Numbered from the stretch's first letter, positions 10,141-20,924 are shown. The stretch is 64,000 bases of DNA from Allolobophora icterica (GCA_963556255.1 OY744613.1:52888949-52952948), one strand, 5' to 3'. Numbers and translations are program-made. The notes: generated by a model from the letters alone, not told the origin.

Positions 10141-11434
10141 ATCACCATAAAAGAAACACATTGGAGACAAACCCAAGAATGTAATTTAGATCGAGTCTTT
10201 CGTACACATGTAGCAAAATATTTTAGTCATCAGTGTTTTTTTACCAAGAAGTTTACTGAAAAATCATTCGAAAACGTCACTTGAGATAAGTGAATTATCC
10301 CACAAAGGTGACCATTCGCAGATAGCCTAGATCGATAATTCGGTCATGTTGATCAAACACAGAGAAAATCAAAAAATTTTAGGCATTTAGAAAACAAATA
10401 TCATTTCTTTTTGAAAAAGCGTTCCTAATTCCATCCTACTTCTAATTATATTATTTCTTTTACGTGCTCGCCATTTTGAAGACCTCGACGTAGGAGAGAT
10501 TTAGAAATTTCCTTGATCTGCCCTATGATAGACTTGGTCATTTTCAAAAATCTTTGAAATTATGAGTCTTCGTTTGCTCGAATTCTATCCATTTGGTTTG
10601 AATTGAGAAAAGAAATGGTATAAGCATTAAAGCTTAAGTGCTGCAATGCAGACTGAAGTGGAGAGAAACAATAGGAATCAATAGATACACTTGCAGAGCT
10701 ATTGACAAATAGAAATGAACCATGTATAGCCTTATATTTATCCAATACATATTCGGGTAAAGTGGCACAATTAAATAATTATTATCTAGCACCGTATACT
10801 TATTATAGCTTAGCTGGTGAGAGGATGCAGAAGAAACAGATATCTTGAAACTGATATCTGCTCTGGTGGTGATCTGTTAAAAATTGAAGCCATAATTATG
10901 TTCCATATTGTAATATTTAAGACTTTAAGGATGAACTGGAATGGCTTCTCAGTCGCTCTGAATGTGGGCTACATGCGTCATTTGCATTACAGATTTACTC
11001 TTAAACTACTCTAAGGCGAGGTTTGCTCACGTCAGTTTATTACAGGGATATAATCCAGTTAAAATTACATGAAAAAGATCAATGTGAAGGAGAAAATTTC
11101 AGTGTAATAAACAAAGATATGCCATTAATAGAAATATAAGTATGTGCAGTTTACGACATGCAGCTTGCTTATTTAAAGGCTAAGAACAGAATGAAGTGTA
11201 GGCCAACCATAAATATCACAAAGAAGAAAAAAACATCAAAAATTCAGAACAATGACCAAATATAATGTCCAACACTTAACAAAAGTAGAATATGCTAATT
11301 AATTTTATAACAATACATCTCAAATTTGATGAAAATAGGCTTAAGAATCAAAAGTCTAACAGATTCTCACAAAATGATATACAGTTAGCTGCTCTGTGAA
11401 ATATCTAGTACAGTCGAAGTATTTGTGTTTAATA
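10141..11434. repeat. Inverted copy of the ZNF-A/ZNF-B spacer
   Basis: Reverse-complement counterpart of about 1,090-2,600 and 28,745-29,640. It includes the empty site for the SINE found at 1,195-1,430 (near 11,300). No gene supported. A 61-codon minus-strand frame at 10,560-10,745 mirrors the one at 1,980-2,165 but is not conserved in block X. Confidence 0.6.
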
Positions 11435-12474
11435 TTAACCCTCAGGCTACCAAGGTTTTTTTGCGACATCGGCTACCAAGGGGGGGGGTGGTTACCCCCC
11501 CCCCCCAGGAATTTCGTGTTTGGTTTAAGATATCATATCATGTAATAGAGCATTTGATTCAGCATTCATTTCTGAAAAGAATGGTATATTTAGTTGTAAA
11601 ATATATGAATGCATCTCGAAATTATATAGTTTTTAACAAAGGCACCGGTCCATTTAACGATATCTGATATTATCCCGCACAATTTGTACTTTTTGGATAA
11701 AAAAAAGAAATGATGTGGGTTTTGAAAATGAACTATGTATCCAAGAATATTCTAAATATAATTAGGCTTACTTTTCAACAATACAAACTATTCCAAAGTC
11801 TCTTTTAGTTTCAGGCAAAATCTAAAGGCATGCAGCTATATCAACGTGCAACAAGAAATTATGTTATTGTTCCCGGCAGTCAAATACGTCAGTGGTCCTT
11901 GCAGTTATTGCAAGTCACTTCCTTTGTTTTGTGCGAATGCTTCCTGCAAACCGGCTTCTTGAACACTTCACAGCACTGCTTTACTCTGTTAGCATTCTGC
12001 TTTGACTGTTTATAGCCCTTCCCCATACCCAACCATATCGGTTTACGTTGTGATGGTGCATCAGTGATTTTCACACTGAAAAGGCGTATTATTATTTATT
12101 ATGATCACTTCCGGTTTTCAAAAGACAAGTAACTAAGCAAGCAAATATAGCCATACATTCCCTCTAAAGAATTGCATAGTTGTTTCTCTTCCAGAAAGAA
12201 TAATGAATACCTTTATAGTCGACAACACTAACAGCTGACGAGAGAAATTCCTGATTCCAAAACGTGGTACCTATATATATATATAGGCTATATCGGGTAT
12301 AACTTTTTTTATGGCGTGGAATATCATCACGACCTTTACCTCAAAATGTGTGCAAATGGACACCCTACAGCTGTAGGGGTCCACTAAAATGTCAAAATTA
12401 TATTCCATGTGCTACAATTTTTTTTGAGAAAAACGTAGGGTGGTAACCCCGTCCCTTGGTAGCCCGAGGGTTAA
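11435..12474 (-). mobile_element. piggyBac-like element A, copy 3 (inverted)
   Basis: TTAA at 11,435-11,438 and 12,471-12,474 flank 1,032 bp. The ends are CCCTCAGGCTACCAAGG and, reverse-complemented, CCCTCGGGCTACCAAGG. The orientation is opposite to copies 1 and 2. The transposase-tail frame lies on the minus strand at 11,889-12,074 (KQCCEVFKKPVCRKHSHKT retained). A local (TA)n run near 12,278 distinguishes this copy. Confidence 0.85.
11889..12074 (-). pseudogene. C-terminal piggyBac-type transposase fragment (element A copy 3)
   Basis: Minus-strand 61-codon frame, collinear with 8,047-8,232. It keeps all Cys and His positions of the tail despite substitutions elsewhere. No catalytic domain is present. 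Confidence 0.5.
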
Positions 12475-12584
12475 TGTGAATTTGTGACGCATTTGAGTGT
12501 TTACGAAAGGAATAAAGCATAACACTAATTAAGTCCAAGGTTGCATTGCAGCGCTTGCTTACCCTATATCTAAAACAGTGTAAT

Positions 12585-12900
12585 GTTTTATTGTATTGTA
12601 TTGTATTGTATTGTATTGTATTGTATTGTATGGTATTGTATCTTACATTTATAAAGCGCCTCTCATAGAGTTGCTCCTAGTTCGAAAGACCCAGTGAATA
12701 GAAAGTGGCTTTTAAGAAGCAGAACGAGGCAGTTGGGCCACCAGCTAACAAAGAGGCACTTGTCATTAGAAGGAGTTGATTCCAAATGGGGGCGCTGCTG
12801 AGCACAGGTTGAGTGGCACCATAGCAAGTAGCCCTACTGTGTGATGACGCATGATGATGATGAAAGAGCCGGACCAATGCAATAAAAGGCTCGAGTTTTG
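12585..12900 (-). mobile_element. 5'-truncated L2/CR1-like retroelement fragment
   Basis: The minus strand encodes the last part of an L2/CR1-type polyprotein (IWNQLLLMTSASLLAG then SFCFLKATFYSLGLSN, compare the AIWNxLP..FKxxLKTxLF end of the family). A short 3' region (GCGCTTTATAAATGTAAGA) and an (ATACA)n tail, read here as (TTGTA)n at about 12,590-12,640, follow. The same fragment recurs at 42,000-42,300 and 58,860-59,160. Confidence 0.7.
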
Positions 12901-12909
12901 GCCATAGTG

Positions 12910-13714
12910 GTTCGAATTAGGGATCAGCCGGGTAGACATTTTCCACCGAGTACCGAATCCGAGTATTTGGATGTACTATTTGCCGGATCCGGGTACGAAC
13001 CGAGTACCATTTGTTCCAAATGCGAAGCTTCACAATTTCGTGACTTCATCCCTTCTGGGTCTCCTGTTGCGTCCAAATGATCTCCACATGACGTCATAAC
13101 ACAGAACATACCCAACGTACATCATAGGTAAATTCAACACCCGGGTATGAGCCAGGACTTTACTTAGTCAATTATCCGTTATTTAGGGTGCTGATTGAGT
13201 CCGTCAAGTTGCTAAGTTTGTACTGTATTAACTGTTAACTGTGGTGTTGACTGTTAACTGTGGTGTTGACTATGAATCATATGGTTCAATTTGGGTTTTA
13301 AAAAATACAACTGTCACTTTATGAATATTTTGTACAATCAATAAAGTGTTATGTTATGTTATGTTATGTTATGTCATGTAATGAAAAATTATCGAAATAA
13401 ATTTCTGTACTTATAATAACTGACTGATACATTTTTGATTTTTTGAAATAAATATTCAAATGAAATGGGCTTAACTTCCGTTGTGGGCTTCCGGTGTTGG
13501 TGTTTTTTTGTACTTTTCTTCTTCAAGATGAATATGCTAGATGAAGCTCAAACCTCATATTATGAGCCTACAAATTCCGACATGCAAGGCAGACAAGCAA
13601 CTATTTGCGTGTACAGTATTTGCCGAGGCGAATACTTCCGAATAGTGCCAAAAAACGAGATATTCGGCCGAAGCAAATGTCCGAGGCGAATTCCGGCTGA
13701 CCCCTAGTTCGAAT
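12910..13714. mobile_element. hAT-type DNA element with 8-bp target duplication
   Basis: The element spans 12,918-13,706 (789 bp). Its ends are TAGGGATCAGCCGG and, reverse-complemented, TAGGGGTCAGCCGG. Perfect octamers GTTCGAAT lie at 12,910-12,917 and 13,707-13,714. Paralogous empty sites are visible near 9,235 and 23,400 (CTCGAGTACCATTTGAATG-type). An (ATGTT)n run at about 13,345-13,380, preceded by AATAAAGTG, looks like the tail of a retroelement inserted inside. An 80-codon frame at 13,465-13,707 ends inside the TIR and is not a credible gene. Confidence 0.85.
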
Positions 13715-14247
13715 ACTATTTGAATGTCAAAAATAGTAATCTTAGGAATGGGACTTTTAATAATGCTCATGCGCGTCAAATCTAGATGATGCGGGTTCGG
13801 TAAAATCTATTCGCTAGATGACAGAATGCACTTTCGAAAGCTTCAGTTTCATTACCATTTTATTGAACATTTTAAAATCATTCGCCATTTTGTGCTGATG
13901 ACAGCAGCAGCATAGATCAGATTATTGGAATATTCCACTTTACTGCCAAACATGGTTAGATTCTGTAACATTGTGCATATAACTTAGTGGACGAACACAT
14001 TTAATTACCGACAGCAGCTAGTTGCTAAAAATAATGGTTGAGCTTAATGTGTTATTCTCCCACAGACGATGTCTGCGGTCCGATGAACCTTAGACCACTA
14101 GATGTCGCTAGACATAGCTCCTTGTAGTGTGGCGTTCGCATATTCCCAAATCCCAACACGTACAGCAGTTCATAAATACTTAGGGGTTAGGGTTAGGGTC
14201 AGTGTAGCCCATCGACTTATATTAGGCTACGCATTTTGTGCAATTTT
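13715..14247. repeat. Duplicated spacer
   Basis: No gene. It matches 9,245-9,620 and 23,400-23,800 in its first part and 40,640-41,170 (inverted) throughout. A short TTAGGG-like run (about 14,180-14,200) is present but far too short to be telomeric. Confidence 0.5.
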
Positions 14248-14387
14248 AAAGCTATACCTGCGAGTGGAAGCTGGATATTTTCATTGCAGAAATTTGATTC
14301 GGGTAAGAGACGACTAAAAAGCGGCGATCATGTACAATCGGGGTGCCTGAATGTTAAAATCCAGCTTCCACTCGCAGGTATAGCTTT
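14248..14387. mobile_element. Short foldback element
   Basis: The arms at 14,248-14,275 and 14,359-14,387 are near-perfect inverted repeats (AGCTATACCTGCGAGTGG against CCACTCGCAGGTATAGCT). They enclose about 83 bp. It is kept in the paralogues at 40,505-40,640 and 60,520-60,655, where one arm has gained about six bases. No target duplication was identified, so it may be a MITE or a simple foldback. Confidence 0.6.
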
Positions 14388-15009
14388 TTTAGCCGCACAC
14401 ATACATTGTGAGCCGTAACCGACCCTCACGACGTAATTTTGCTCAAGCTAGCCGTTAACCAGAAAAAATGCGGCTATGGGTTTAATGGCAACCACTATAG
14501 CTCGCCTCCCCAGCCTTGTGGGGATATGCCAACAAAAACGTTAGGGACAGGCAGACCAAGCGCAGAGGCTTGCTCAATCAGTCAATCAATATTCGTTTAT
14601 TGCATTAATTCCCGTTGACACAAACGCAACGGGATTACACAGACTTTAAATACATTGACAGCAAATGCGGTTAAATCAGATCTCAATTAGGTTTCAGTGA
14701 CTAAATATCAGAAATAAATGTTTCTATAAAACATACGGGATATAAAGTTTTTATCGTTTTTTCCAGGCAATGTGAAATTGTGGGGAATAATTCGGTCAGC
14801 AGGGAAATAGGGTCGTAGAACATGGCCCGGGTCAGCAATGGCTGCATTGAATAGGCGTTCATCAGCCTGCCTAGCCAGTTGTGAAGCGCTTTGGATGGAT
14901 GGGTAAAGTGAACCAGTTCGGCGCATTTTTCCAAGTAGTTGCTCAATCCTCTCTCTGTCTCCTGCCCAGGACTGCCATCCAACCTAGGTCTGGTGTACTT
15001 GACCGAGGT
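14388..15009. other. Spacer without recognised gene
   Basis: Repeated (inverted) only in part at 40,260-40,500. The part at about 14,560-14,960 has no clear counterpart in the window. The minus-strand frames of 72 and 93 codons here show no recognisable domain, and nothing else can be supported. Confidence 0.4.
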
Positions 15010-15494
15010 TGACCGCAGATACTGGCCTGTTTTGAACTATCAGTCATGAACCATGCCACGTCCTCCATGGTATCTTCCCTCCCACACACAAAAAATAAAT
15101 ATTACTGGCGATCTAGAACTTAGAATTTCACCCTCCCACGCACCTTCCATAAGTCTCTCTCAATTTCTCTCGATGCTGGTGACACAATTTGCAACCATCC
15201 TTTCCACCAACCAGCAATGCGACTCCTCTTTGGTGCTCATACCCTCCCATTCTTCCATCTGACCTCTCTGAACTCCAGGATCTGCATTCTTGCCTTTCTC
15301 GTTTCACTTTCTATTATTGCTGACTTCCCAGCTCTTTGCATTGTTCGAATATTCCAAGCTGCTATCCTTAGATGATATTGTTTTGGACCAGAGTTTTGCC
15401 GGTTGACGAGAGAAATGACCTTGCAACCTCTCCTGACAAACGCTACACACATTCGCTTTTGGCGTTTTCATCGTGTTGGGATAGATAGGGGTGT
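15010..15494 (-). pseudogene. RTE/CFDP2-like endonuclease remnant
   Basis: Minus-strand translation (best at 15,237-15,452) gives LRIAAWNIRTMQRAGKSA then RKARMQILEFREVRW. This matches the N-terminus of the apurinic-type endonuclease of RTE-like retrotransposons and 'craniofacial development protein 2-like' relatives (WNVRTL ... KWDILGLSEVRW). The catalytic downstream part is frameshifted or lost. A better-preserved copy is at 39,760-40,200. Confidence 0.65.
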
Positions 15495-15502
15495 GGTTTC
15501 GC
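15495..15502. other. Empty target site of the P-like transposon
   Basis: The octamer GGTTTCGC sits in an uninterrupted sequence. Its left side matches DNA beyond 39,711 and its right side matches DNA before 34,234 (both inverted). It is the pre-insertion state of the 8-bp duplication GCGAAACC that flanks the P-like element, confirming that element's ends to the base. Confidence 0.9.
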
Positions 15503-17013
15503 GTATCCTTCCTCCCGGTGTTTTTATGAAACATCATTTCCAAGCGTCGATGTTCTTCATCATCTGTCTTTCTGGCTTTTTGGAATGCGACATTAAGCGT
15601 ATCTTACGCCCTCTGATGTTCAAAACCAACCATACCACCCACCCCCTCGTTGTCCCCTTTGCAAGCAAAACGTGTTGCGTGGACGACCGAGTTCTTGCTG
15701 GAATATGCAAGTGGGCAAAGAACCACACGGACGGACGAAGGAACTACACATGTCCGTTTTGCATTTATTACACAGCAACATAAACTGAACATTTAAGACT
15801 TTTGTCCCTTTTATCTCTGAAGTGTTCAGGGCAAATTTCAGTTGTCAGTTTTAAATCGTATGTTCATAAAATAATTATGATATAGTCGGTTAAAGAAATT
15901 TGCCAACTTTTAGCAATGCTACTTTTGGAAACTACTATTTGGAAACAACTTTGAAGATATGAGATGGTGTGATTTAAAATTGACATGATTTTGGATGAAT
16001 TTTCATGGAATGGTTTACTTCTAAGTTAAGTTGTCAAACTAGCCTGTTTTGAGACAGAACTGTAAGATTAAGGTTTCAAGCAAGACAAATTCTTAGCAGA
16101 TAATTAAAGAATTCACGGAACTGCGTCTTGCCATTATTACTAACTGTGCACTCAACACAAACTACAAATGAAGAGCAGTAAATGAAAAGCAGTCATTCTA
16201 CTGTAAAGGTCAACAATGAAATTATGTTCTACATTTTAAAGCATATTAATATTGAGGATTTACTGTTCTTTTTAGCAAGTTAAAGAGGAAGACGCTCGAC
16301 ATTCTGTTAGAGCTTCAACATCCAGTTATAAGACAAGGTCTGCATTTCATTAACCTTCATCAAGAAAGTTACAGTGGATGTATTTGACTCCAACTTTCTC
16401 AGTAATCATCTATTTCATTTTCGGGTGAAAAAAGCAGTTGCTTTGAACAATGGCATGAAGGTGTGCTATCATGCAAAGATGGATCGCTTCAGTACTTCGT
16501 CAGGAAGTTTTTTCTATGTGATTAATTTTAAGTTACTCGAAAACTAACTACTACTGACAGATGAAACGTGAACCCATCTTGTTAGCATCTGAAACGCAAA
16601 CCTAAATGAAGTCGTCGATAGTGTGAGAAGCTGGACACTGCTGGTGTTGGAAAGGCTATGAAAACAACAAATGCTGAAACAGTTTACATAAGGCAGTTCC
16701 TTTGAAACGTTTGCCTACCAGAAAATAGGCTTATCAAAAACTATACAAATGACAACAACTTTGTTTGAAATCTGGTGATTGGAAATGCACATATGAATCA
16801 TTTAAAAACGACACAGATACGAATTATTTCTGAAACCATATGCTCAAGGTCACAATCTAGGATCTCATCAAAGAACACGTATTGTCAAAACACTGAAAAA
16901 AGTGTAATTATCAATTGAGTGATTCTAAATGCAAATTCAAGAACCGATACGAAAGAAAAATCATACAGGTGCGAGATATTTGTTAAGCCATTTCTCAGAT
17001 TAGTAATCTGAAA
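15503..17013. repeat. 5' flank of ZNF-A2, shared by all ZNF-A copies
   Basis: Collinear with 25,150-26,190 and, inverted, 32,895-34,225 and 51,735-52,735. Conservation across copies (for example the CATTCTACTGTAAAG and GACGCTCGACATTCTGTTAG segments) shows the whole 5' region was duplicated with the gene and may hold its promoter and upstream exon(s), none of which I could define. Just before 17,014 there is a frameshifted finger (YRCEIFVKPF). Confidence 0.6.
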
Positions 17014-18231
17014 ATGCACACAAGAACCCATAATGGAGAGAAACCATACAGGTGCCGGTTATGCCAAAAATCATTTGCTAATCGTGATTCTCTGAAAAAA
17101 CACATGAGAACCCATACAGGAGAAAAACCATACAGGTGCCACTTATGTCAGAAAACATTTGCTCAAGCTGGTAATTTGAAAGGTCACATGAGAACCCATA
17201 CTGGTGAAAAACCACACAGGTGCCCGCTATGTATGAAATCATTTATTGAAGGTGGTAGTCTGAAAAGGCACATGAGAACCCATACAGGAGAAAAGCCATA
17301 CAGGTGCCTGTTATGCCAGAAATCATTTGCTAATCTTTGTAATCTGAAAACGCACATGAGAACCCATACTGGCGAAAAACCATACAGGTGCCAGTTATGC
17401 CAGAAATCATTTGCAAATAATAAATATCTGAAAACACACATGAGAACCCATACAGGAGAAAAACCATACAGGTGCCACTTATGTCAGAAAACATTTAGTC
17501 AAGCTAGTCATTTGAAAGGGCACATGAAAACCCATACAGGAGAAAAGCCATACAGGTGCCAGTTATGCCAGAAATCATTTGCTAAACGTGATTCTCTGAA
17601 AAAACACATGAGGACCCATACTGGCGCAAAACCATACATGTGCCAGGTATGTCAGAAAGCATTTGCTAATCTTAGTCATCTGAAAATACACATGAGAACC
17701 CATACTGGTGAGAAGCCATACATATGTGAGGTTTGTAATAAAGGATTCACACAAATTTGCGAACTGAAGGCACACAGAAGAACTCATGCAACTGAGAAGC
17801 AAAACATGCACAATAAACCTTATACCAAGACCAGTTCTTCATCGAATCGGGTTAACCTGCATGCAGGGACTCAGCCAGAGGATCTTAAAATGGGAAGTGA
17901 AGTAACTGCTAACCTATCTGATCATTTCATCACACGTAGTAATACAGATAAACCAAATGAACGTTCCTCAAAGAACGTATATCTGGATTCTATTGGAATT
18001 GCTTGTCCTTTAGCGGAGATTACAAATGGAGATTGTCTGTGTATTAGCAAATTGAAATGTCCTGTGGATGGAACAGCGTCTTTTTCACAATCTTTTGGAT
18101 GTGGTATATGTGACGAATTGCTTGAAAAAGAAATGGAATTTCTAGAGCATTGTTCTAGCCATCGATTCTGTCCACCTGATGACTTAGTTGCCGAACTACT
18201 TACGAATAAAATCAATTGTAATTACAGATAA
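17014..18231 (+). CDS. C2H2 zinc-finger protein ZNF-A2
   Basis: A 405-residue frame, probably a nuclear DNA-binding protein. Nine consecutive C2H2 fingers span about residues 6-265 with TGEKPY/TGAKPY linkers. A Ser/Thr-rich linker and the family tail follow, with the terminal finger [17 protein letters not shown] then CSSH (about residues 370-390). The ATG occupies the same place (KMHTRTHNGEKP) as an internal ATG in ZNF-A4, which supports it, although an upstream finger is recognisable in a shifted frame, so the ancestral protein was longer. Finger bodies are near-identical, while helix positions that contact DNA differ (NRDSLKK, QAGNLKG, EGGSLKR, NLCNLKT, NNKYLKT). That pattern suggests changing DNA specificity. 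It lacks the extra bases that shorten ZNF-A1 and ZNF-A3, so it ends LLTNKINCNYR. Confidence 0.88.
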   Translation: MHTRTHNGEKPYRCRLCQKSFANRDSLKKHMRTHTGEKPYRCHLCQKTFAQAGNLKGHMRTHTGEKPHRCPLCMKSFIEGGSLKRHMRTHTGEKPYRCLLCQKSFANLCNLKTHMRTHTGEKPYRCQLCQKSFANNKYLKTHMRTHTGEKPYRCHLCQKTFSQASHLKGHMKTHTGEKPYRCQLCQKSFAKRDSLKKHMRTHTGAKPYMCQVCQKAFANLSHLKIHMRTHTGEKPYICEVCNKGFTQICELKAHRRTHATEKQNMHNKPYTKTSSSSNRVNLHAGTQPEDLKMGSEVTANLSDHFITRSNTDKPNERSSKNVYLDSIGIACPLAEITNGDCLCISKLKCPVDGTASFSQSFGCGICDELLEKEMEFLEHCSSHRFCPPDDLVAELLTNKINCNYR

Positions 18232-18529
18232 AGAAAAGATGCTACAGAAGAGATGGGATGCATAGATATCTGAATAGTTACTTTTAACCATTTTCATTTA
18301 ACAATATCCAGACAATAGCCATTCTGACGTAGAAATCCCGAAAGTTTCATCCTTATAGGCACCACTAATCTAAGTTGTCGCCTTCTCAGATTTATAATTG
18401 TGAGACTGTAGAACTGCTGCAGGTCATCTAAACGAAATTTTATGCTTTACTTACTAAAGACTCCGTAACGTCTTTCGTTCTGGGTTCCATTACTAGTGGA
18501 GGAATTATAAGAAATTCGACTCAACTAAT
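18232..18529. repeat. 3' flank of ZNF-A2
   Basis: Matches 714-1,020 and 27,340-27,620 (the ATAAAGAAAAGATGCTACAGA start and the GACTGTAGAACTGCTGCAGG block). No gene. Confidence 0.6.
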
Positions 18530-19098
18530 TAGCAGGAAGTAGAGACTTGGCGCAGTTGTTAAGTAAGCCATGCTGATGAAAATATCAAAAGTCCCCATAA
18601 ATCCAGGCTGTGGAAGAGCCGCCATCTTGGAAAATGGCGGCCTAAATACGGATTTTCGACAATAACTTCAGAACCGTCACAGCTACTAAAATATACAAAA
18701 GAGCATAAATACTCTTCATTAAAAGGGGAACATTTCTTGTATGTAACGTTTGTTTGTAGGATTAAAAATAAAAAAGTTACATAGTATTAAATAAATATAA
18801 TTCTGCATTTCAGTGCAACATACAAAGTGCAAATAGGTTTTATGGCTGTTTAGCAGAAAAGCATTACTCAACTCAACAAATTAGCAGGAAGTGGACACTT
18901 GGCACAGTTGTTAAGTAAGGCCTACTGCAGACAAAAATATCAAATGTCCCCTTAAATCCAAGCCGCCATCTTGGAAAATGGCGGCCTAAATACCATTTTA
19001 CGGTAATAACTCCAGAACCATCACAGCTTCTAAAGCATACCAAAGAGCAAAAATAATCTTCAGAATCTGCTTTTGTGTTTTCAGATAAATTAGGATTC

Positions 19099-19755
19099 AC
19101 AATGAAATGCTCAATATGTTTAGCAGAAATTGATGAGGGAGGCGAGGTATTCGTGGAAATGGGACTTTAAGACTGTCATTCAAGCGAGCAAAGATAGAGG
19201 GGATGATAAATACAAGGTATTTGAAGGACTAGAAAGAGTACCATTGCACAAAACATGTCGGAGAAACTAAACAAAGAAGAATAGCATAGCCACAGCAAGT
19301 GGAAAACTATCACAGCCATCAACTTCTCTTACATGTCCAGTTCTTAGGTCAGAAACTAAGAGAATCGACCTTCGAGAGGACTGTTTAATCTGCGGAGAGA
19401 AAGCATGTTTCCCTGAAGACTTCCAAAAAAAAAATGCCTCACCGTGCATAATGTGGCTAACCTTCAGTTACGTTGGAAAAATTATTACAATTTGTGAACA
19501 ACGCAGTGATGAGTGGGGACTGGGGACATGAAGTTTAGTTTCGTGTTGCAAATACCATTGATCTAGTAGCAGTAGGTCGACTCCTATCATTTTGACTTCT
19601 ACAGAAAATTTAAGCGCGTTCAACCGAAAGATTCAGCAGGCCGTCCAGAAGATTCTGTTGCTTCATCAACTTTCAAAAAGATTTTGGAATATATTGACAC
19701 TAACGATGAGTGCCAGTATAGTTTGAGTGAGCTGAAAGAAATTTTGGTCGAAGAC
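19099..19755 (+). pseudogene. Degenerate multicopy gene, N-terminal Cys-rich fragment
   Basis: It begins MKCSICLAEIDEGGEVFVEM, then a stop or frameshift, then VIQASKDRGDDKYKVFEGL and VPLHKTCRRN. Next come LRSETKRIDLREDCLICGEK and, further on, FKRVQPKDSAGRPEDS and FKKILEYIDTNDECQYSL. The CxxC pairs, the H..C..R segment and the 'GRP ... DE.QYSL.EL' motif resemble the N-terminal region of abundant uncharacterised (probably transposon-derived) proteins in invertebrates. The family name is from memory and uncertain. Stops and frameshifts make it a pseudogene, and the 3' part is replaced by an inverted copy of its own 5' end. Confidence 0.55.
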
Positions 19756-19878
19756 CAAGTGTCTGGTACTCTTTTTCTTCTAATCCTTCAAATATCTTAT
19801 CATCCTATCTTTGCTTGCTTGAATTACAGTCTTAAGTCCTCTTTCCACGAATACCTCGTGTATACCTCATCGGTGTAC

Positions 19879-20554
19879 TGACATAATCCCCCGGATGCCT
19901 GATTGCCCGCCTTCCACGCTACTCTCATATCTCGACGTTTACGTCTGAGCACTTACATTGGCTGCCGCTCACTGCGCGTATCCAGTTTAAAATCCTGTTC
20001 CTTACCTAGCTCTCGAACGTTCCAAGGTCATGCTCCTCGTTATCTCTATGATGTTATCTGTCGACCTCTTTCGGCTGCCTCTGGTCGTCCTCTCCGTTCT
20101 TTAGAGCGACATGACCTCTTGGTCTCTCGGACCCGGACTTCTATGGCTCAACACGGTGCCTATGCATCTGTTGGCACATCCCTCTGGAGTGATCTTCCTT
20201 CCTTGACTCGTTCTCAGATCCTAACTGGGGCATTTCTGCTACTTCTCGCTGTCTTAAGACTTTTCTTTTCTCACGGAGTTCCTCGCACTGGGAGCGACTC
20301 TGATTAGGTTGTACTGCGACAGGCGTTTTATAAATTCGTAAATACAATACAATAAATACAATACAATAATCCCCGGACATAATCTTCCAAGCTAGGATAT
20401 AATCACCTCAACCTTAGCCAATTGAGGGGAATTTTGTCCGGGAGATTATGTCCTACCCAAAATCGGGGATTTTGTCCGGGGATTATGTTCGGGGATTATG
20501 TCCGGGGGACTATATGTCCGGGGATTACGTCCTGGACTCCTGGGGATTATGTCA
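19879..20554. mobile_element. MITE with TGACATAATCCCC ends
   Basis: The 13-bp ends TGACATAATCCCC (19,879-19,891) and GGGGATTATGTCA (20,542-20,554) are perfectly inverted. They interrupt the right arm of the foldback pseudogene, whose left arm is continuous, so the boundaries are well placed. Between 20,368 and 20,540 the internal sequence repeats GATTATGTCCGGGG-type words many times in both orientations. An L2/CR1 fragment fills most of the interior. No clear target duplication, so the superfamily is unassigned. Confidence 0.65.
19903..20365 (+). mobile_element. L2/CR1-like 3' fragment
   Basis: The plus strand encodes the C-terminal end of an L2/CR1 polyprotein in two frames: IARLPRYSHISTFTSEHLHW, then LPLTARIQFKILFLT and a stop, then a frame with PRYLYDVICRPLSAASGRPL and SVGTSLWSDLPSL. 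A 3' region with GGCGTTTTATAAAT and an (AATACAATAC)n tail follows. It is closely related in layout to the 641-residue element at 45,102-47,027. Its 5' junction is only about ten bases from the MITE end. Confidence 0.75.
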
Positions 20555-20724
20555 CATTTTGAGGATTTCATTGTGAATCATAATTTATCTGAAAACAAGC
20601 AAACACAAAAGCAGATTCTGAAGATTATTTTTGCTCTTTGGTATGCTTTAGTAGTTGTGATGGTTCTGGAGTTATTACCGTAAACGGTATTTAGGCCGCC
20701 ATTTTCCAAGGGTTAGGGTTAGGG

Positions 20725-20924
20725 TTTGTTGAGTCGATTAATGTTTTGTCTGCTAAAAATCATCTACTATACTTGACAACTTTAATTATTGTAAATATTT
20801 TAATAAGTGCTGCACAATTACTTGGACTAGACTAGATAATTATTTAACAGAGCGGCTAACTGTGTATCATTTTGTGAGAATCTTTTAGACTTTTGATTCT
20901 TAAGCCTATATCTCAGTCAGAAAG
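20725..20924. repeat. Copy of the ZNF-A 3' flank with a second empty TTAA site
   Basis: Matches 1,025-1,175. TATTTAACAGAGCGG with TTAA at 20,844-20,847 is uninterrupted here, as at 1,094, unlike in block X. No gene. Confidence 0.65.

Larger units (their letters stand above)
18530..20710. repeat. Tandem and inverted repeat around a degenerate multicopy gene
   Basis: A promoter-like segment with GCCGCCATCTTGGAAAATGGCGG occurs in tandem (18,530-18,750 and 18,870-19,090). It occurs a third time inverted at 20,560-20,705. The first coding bases are likewise inverted (19,100-19,250 against 19,755-19,870). The block is thus a foldback with about 500 bp of loop, its right arm split by the insertion at 19,879-20,554. 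Transcription through it would give a hairpin RNA; this is inference. Confidence 0.75.

Noticed and set aside
13465..13707. 80-codon frame within the hAT element (and relatives at 41,181 and 59,752)
   Set aside because: It ends inside the terminal inverted repeat, has no domain similarity and is too short for a hAT transposase.
14180..14200. TTAGGG-like runs (also 20,708-20,728 and 25,138-25,160)
   Set aside because: Only two to three repeats each; too short to indicate a telomere or a fusion point.
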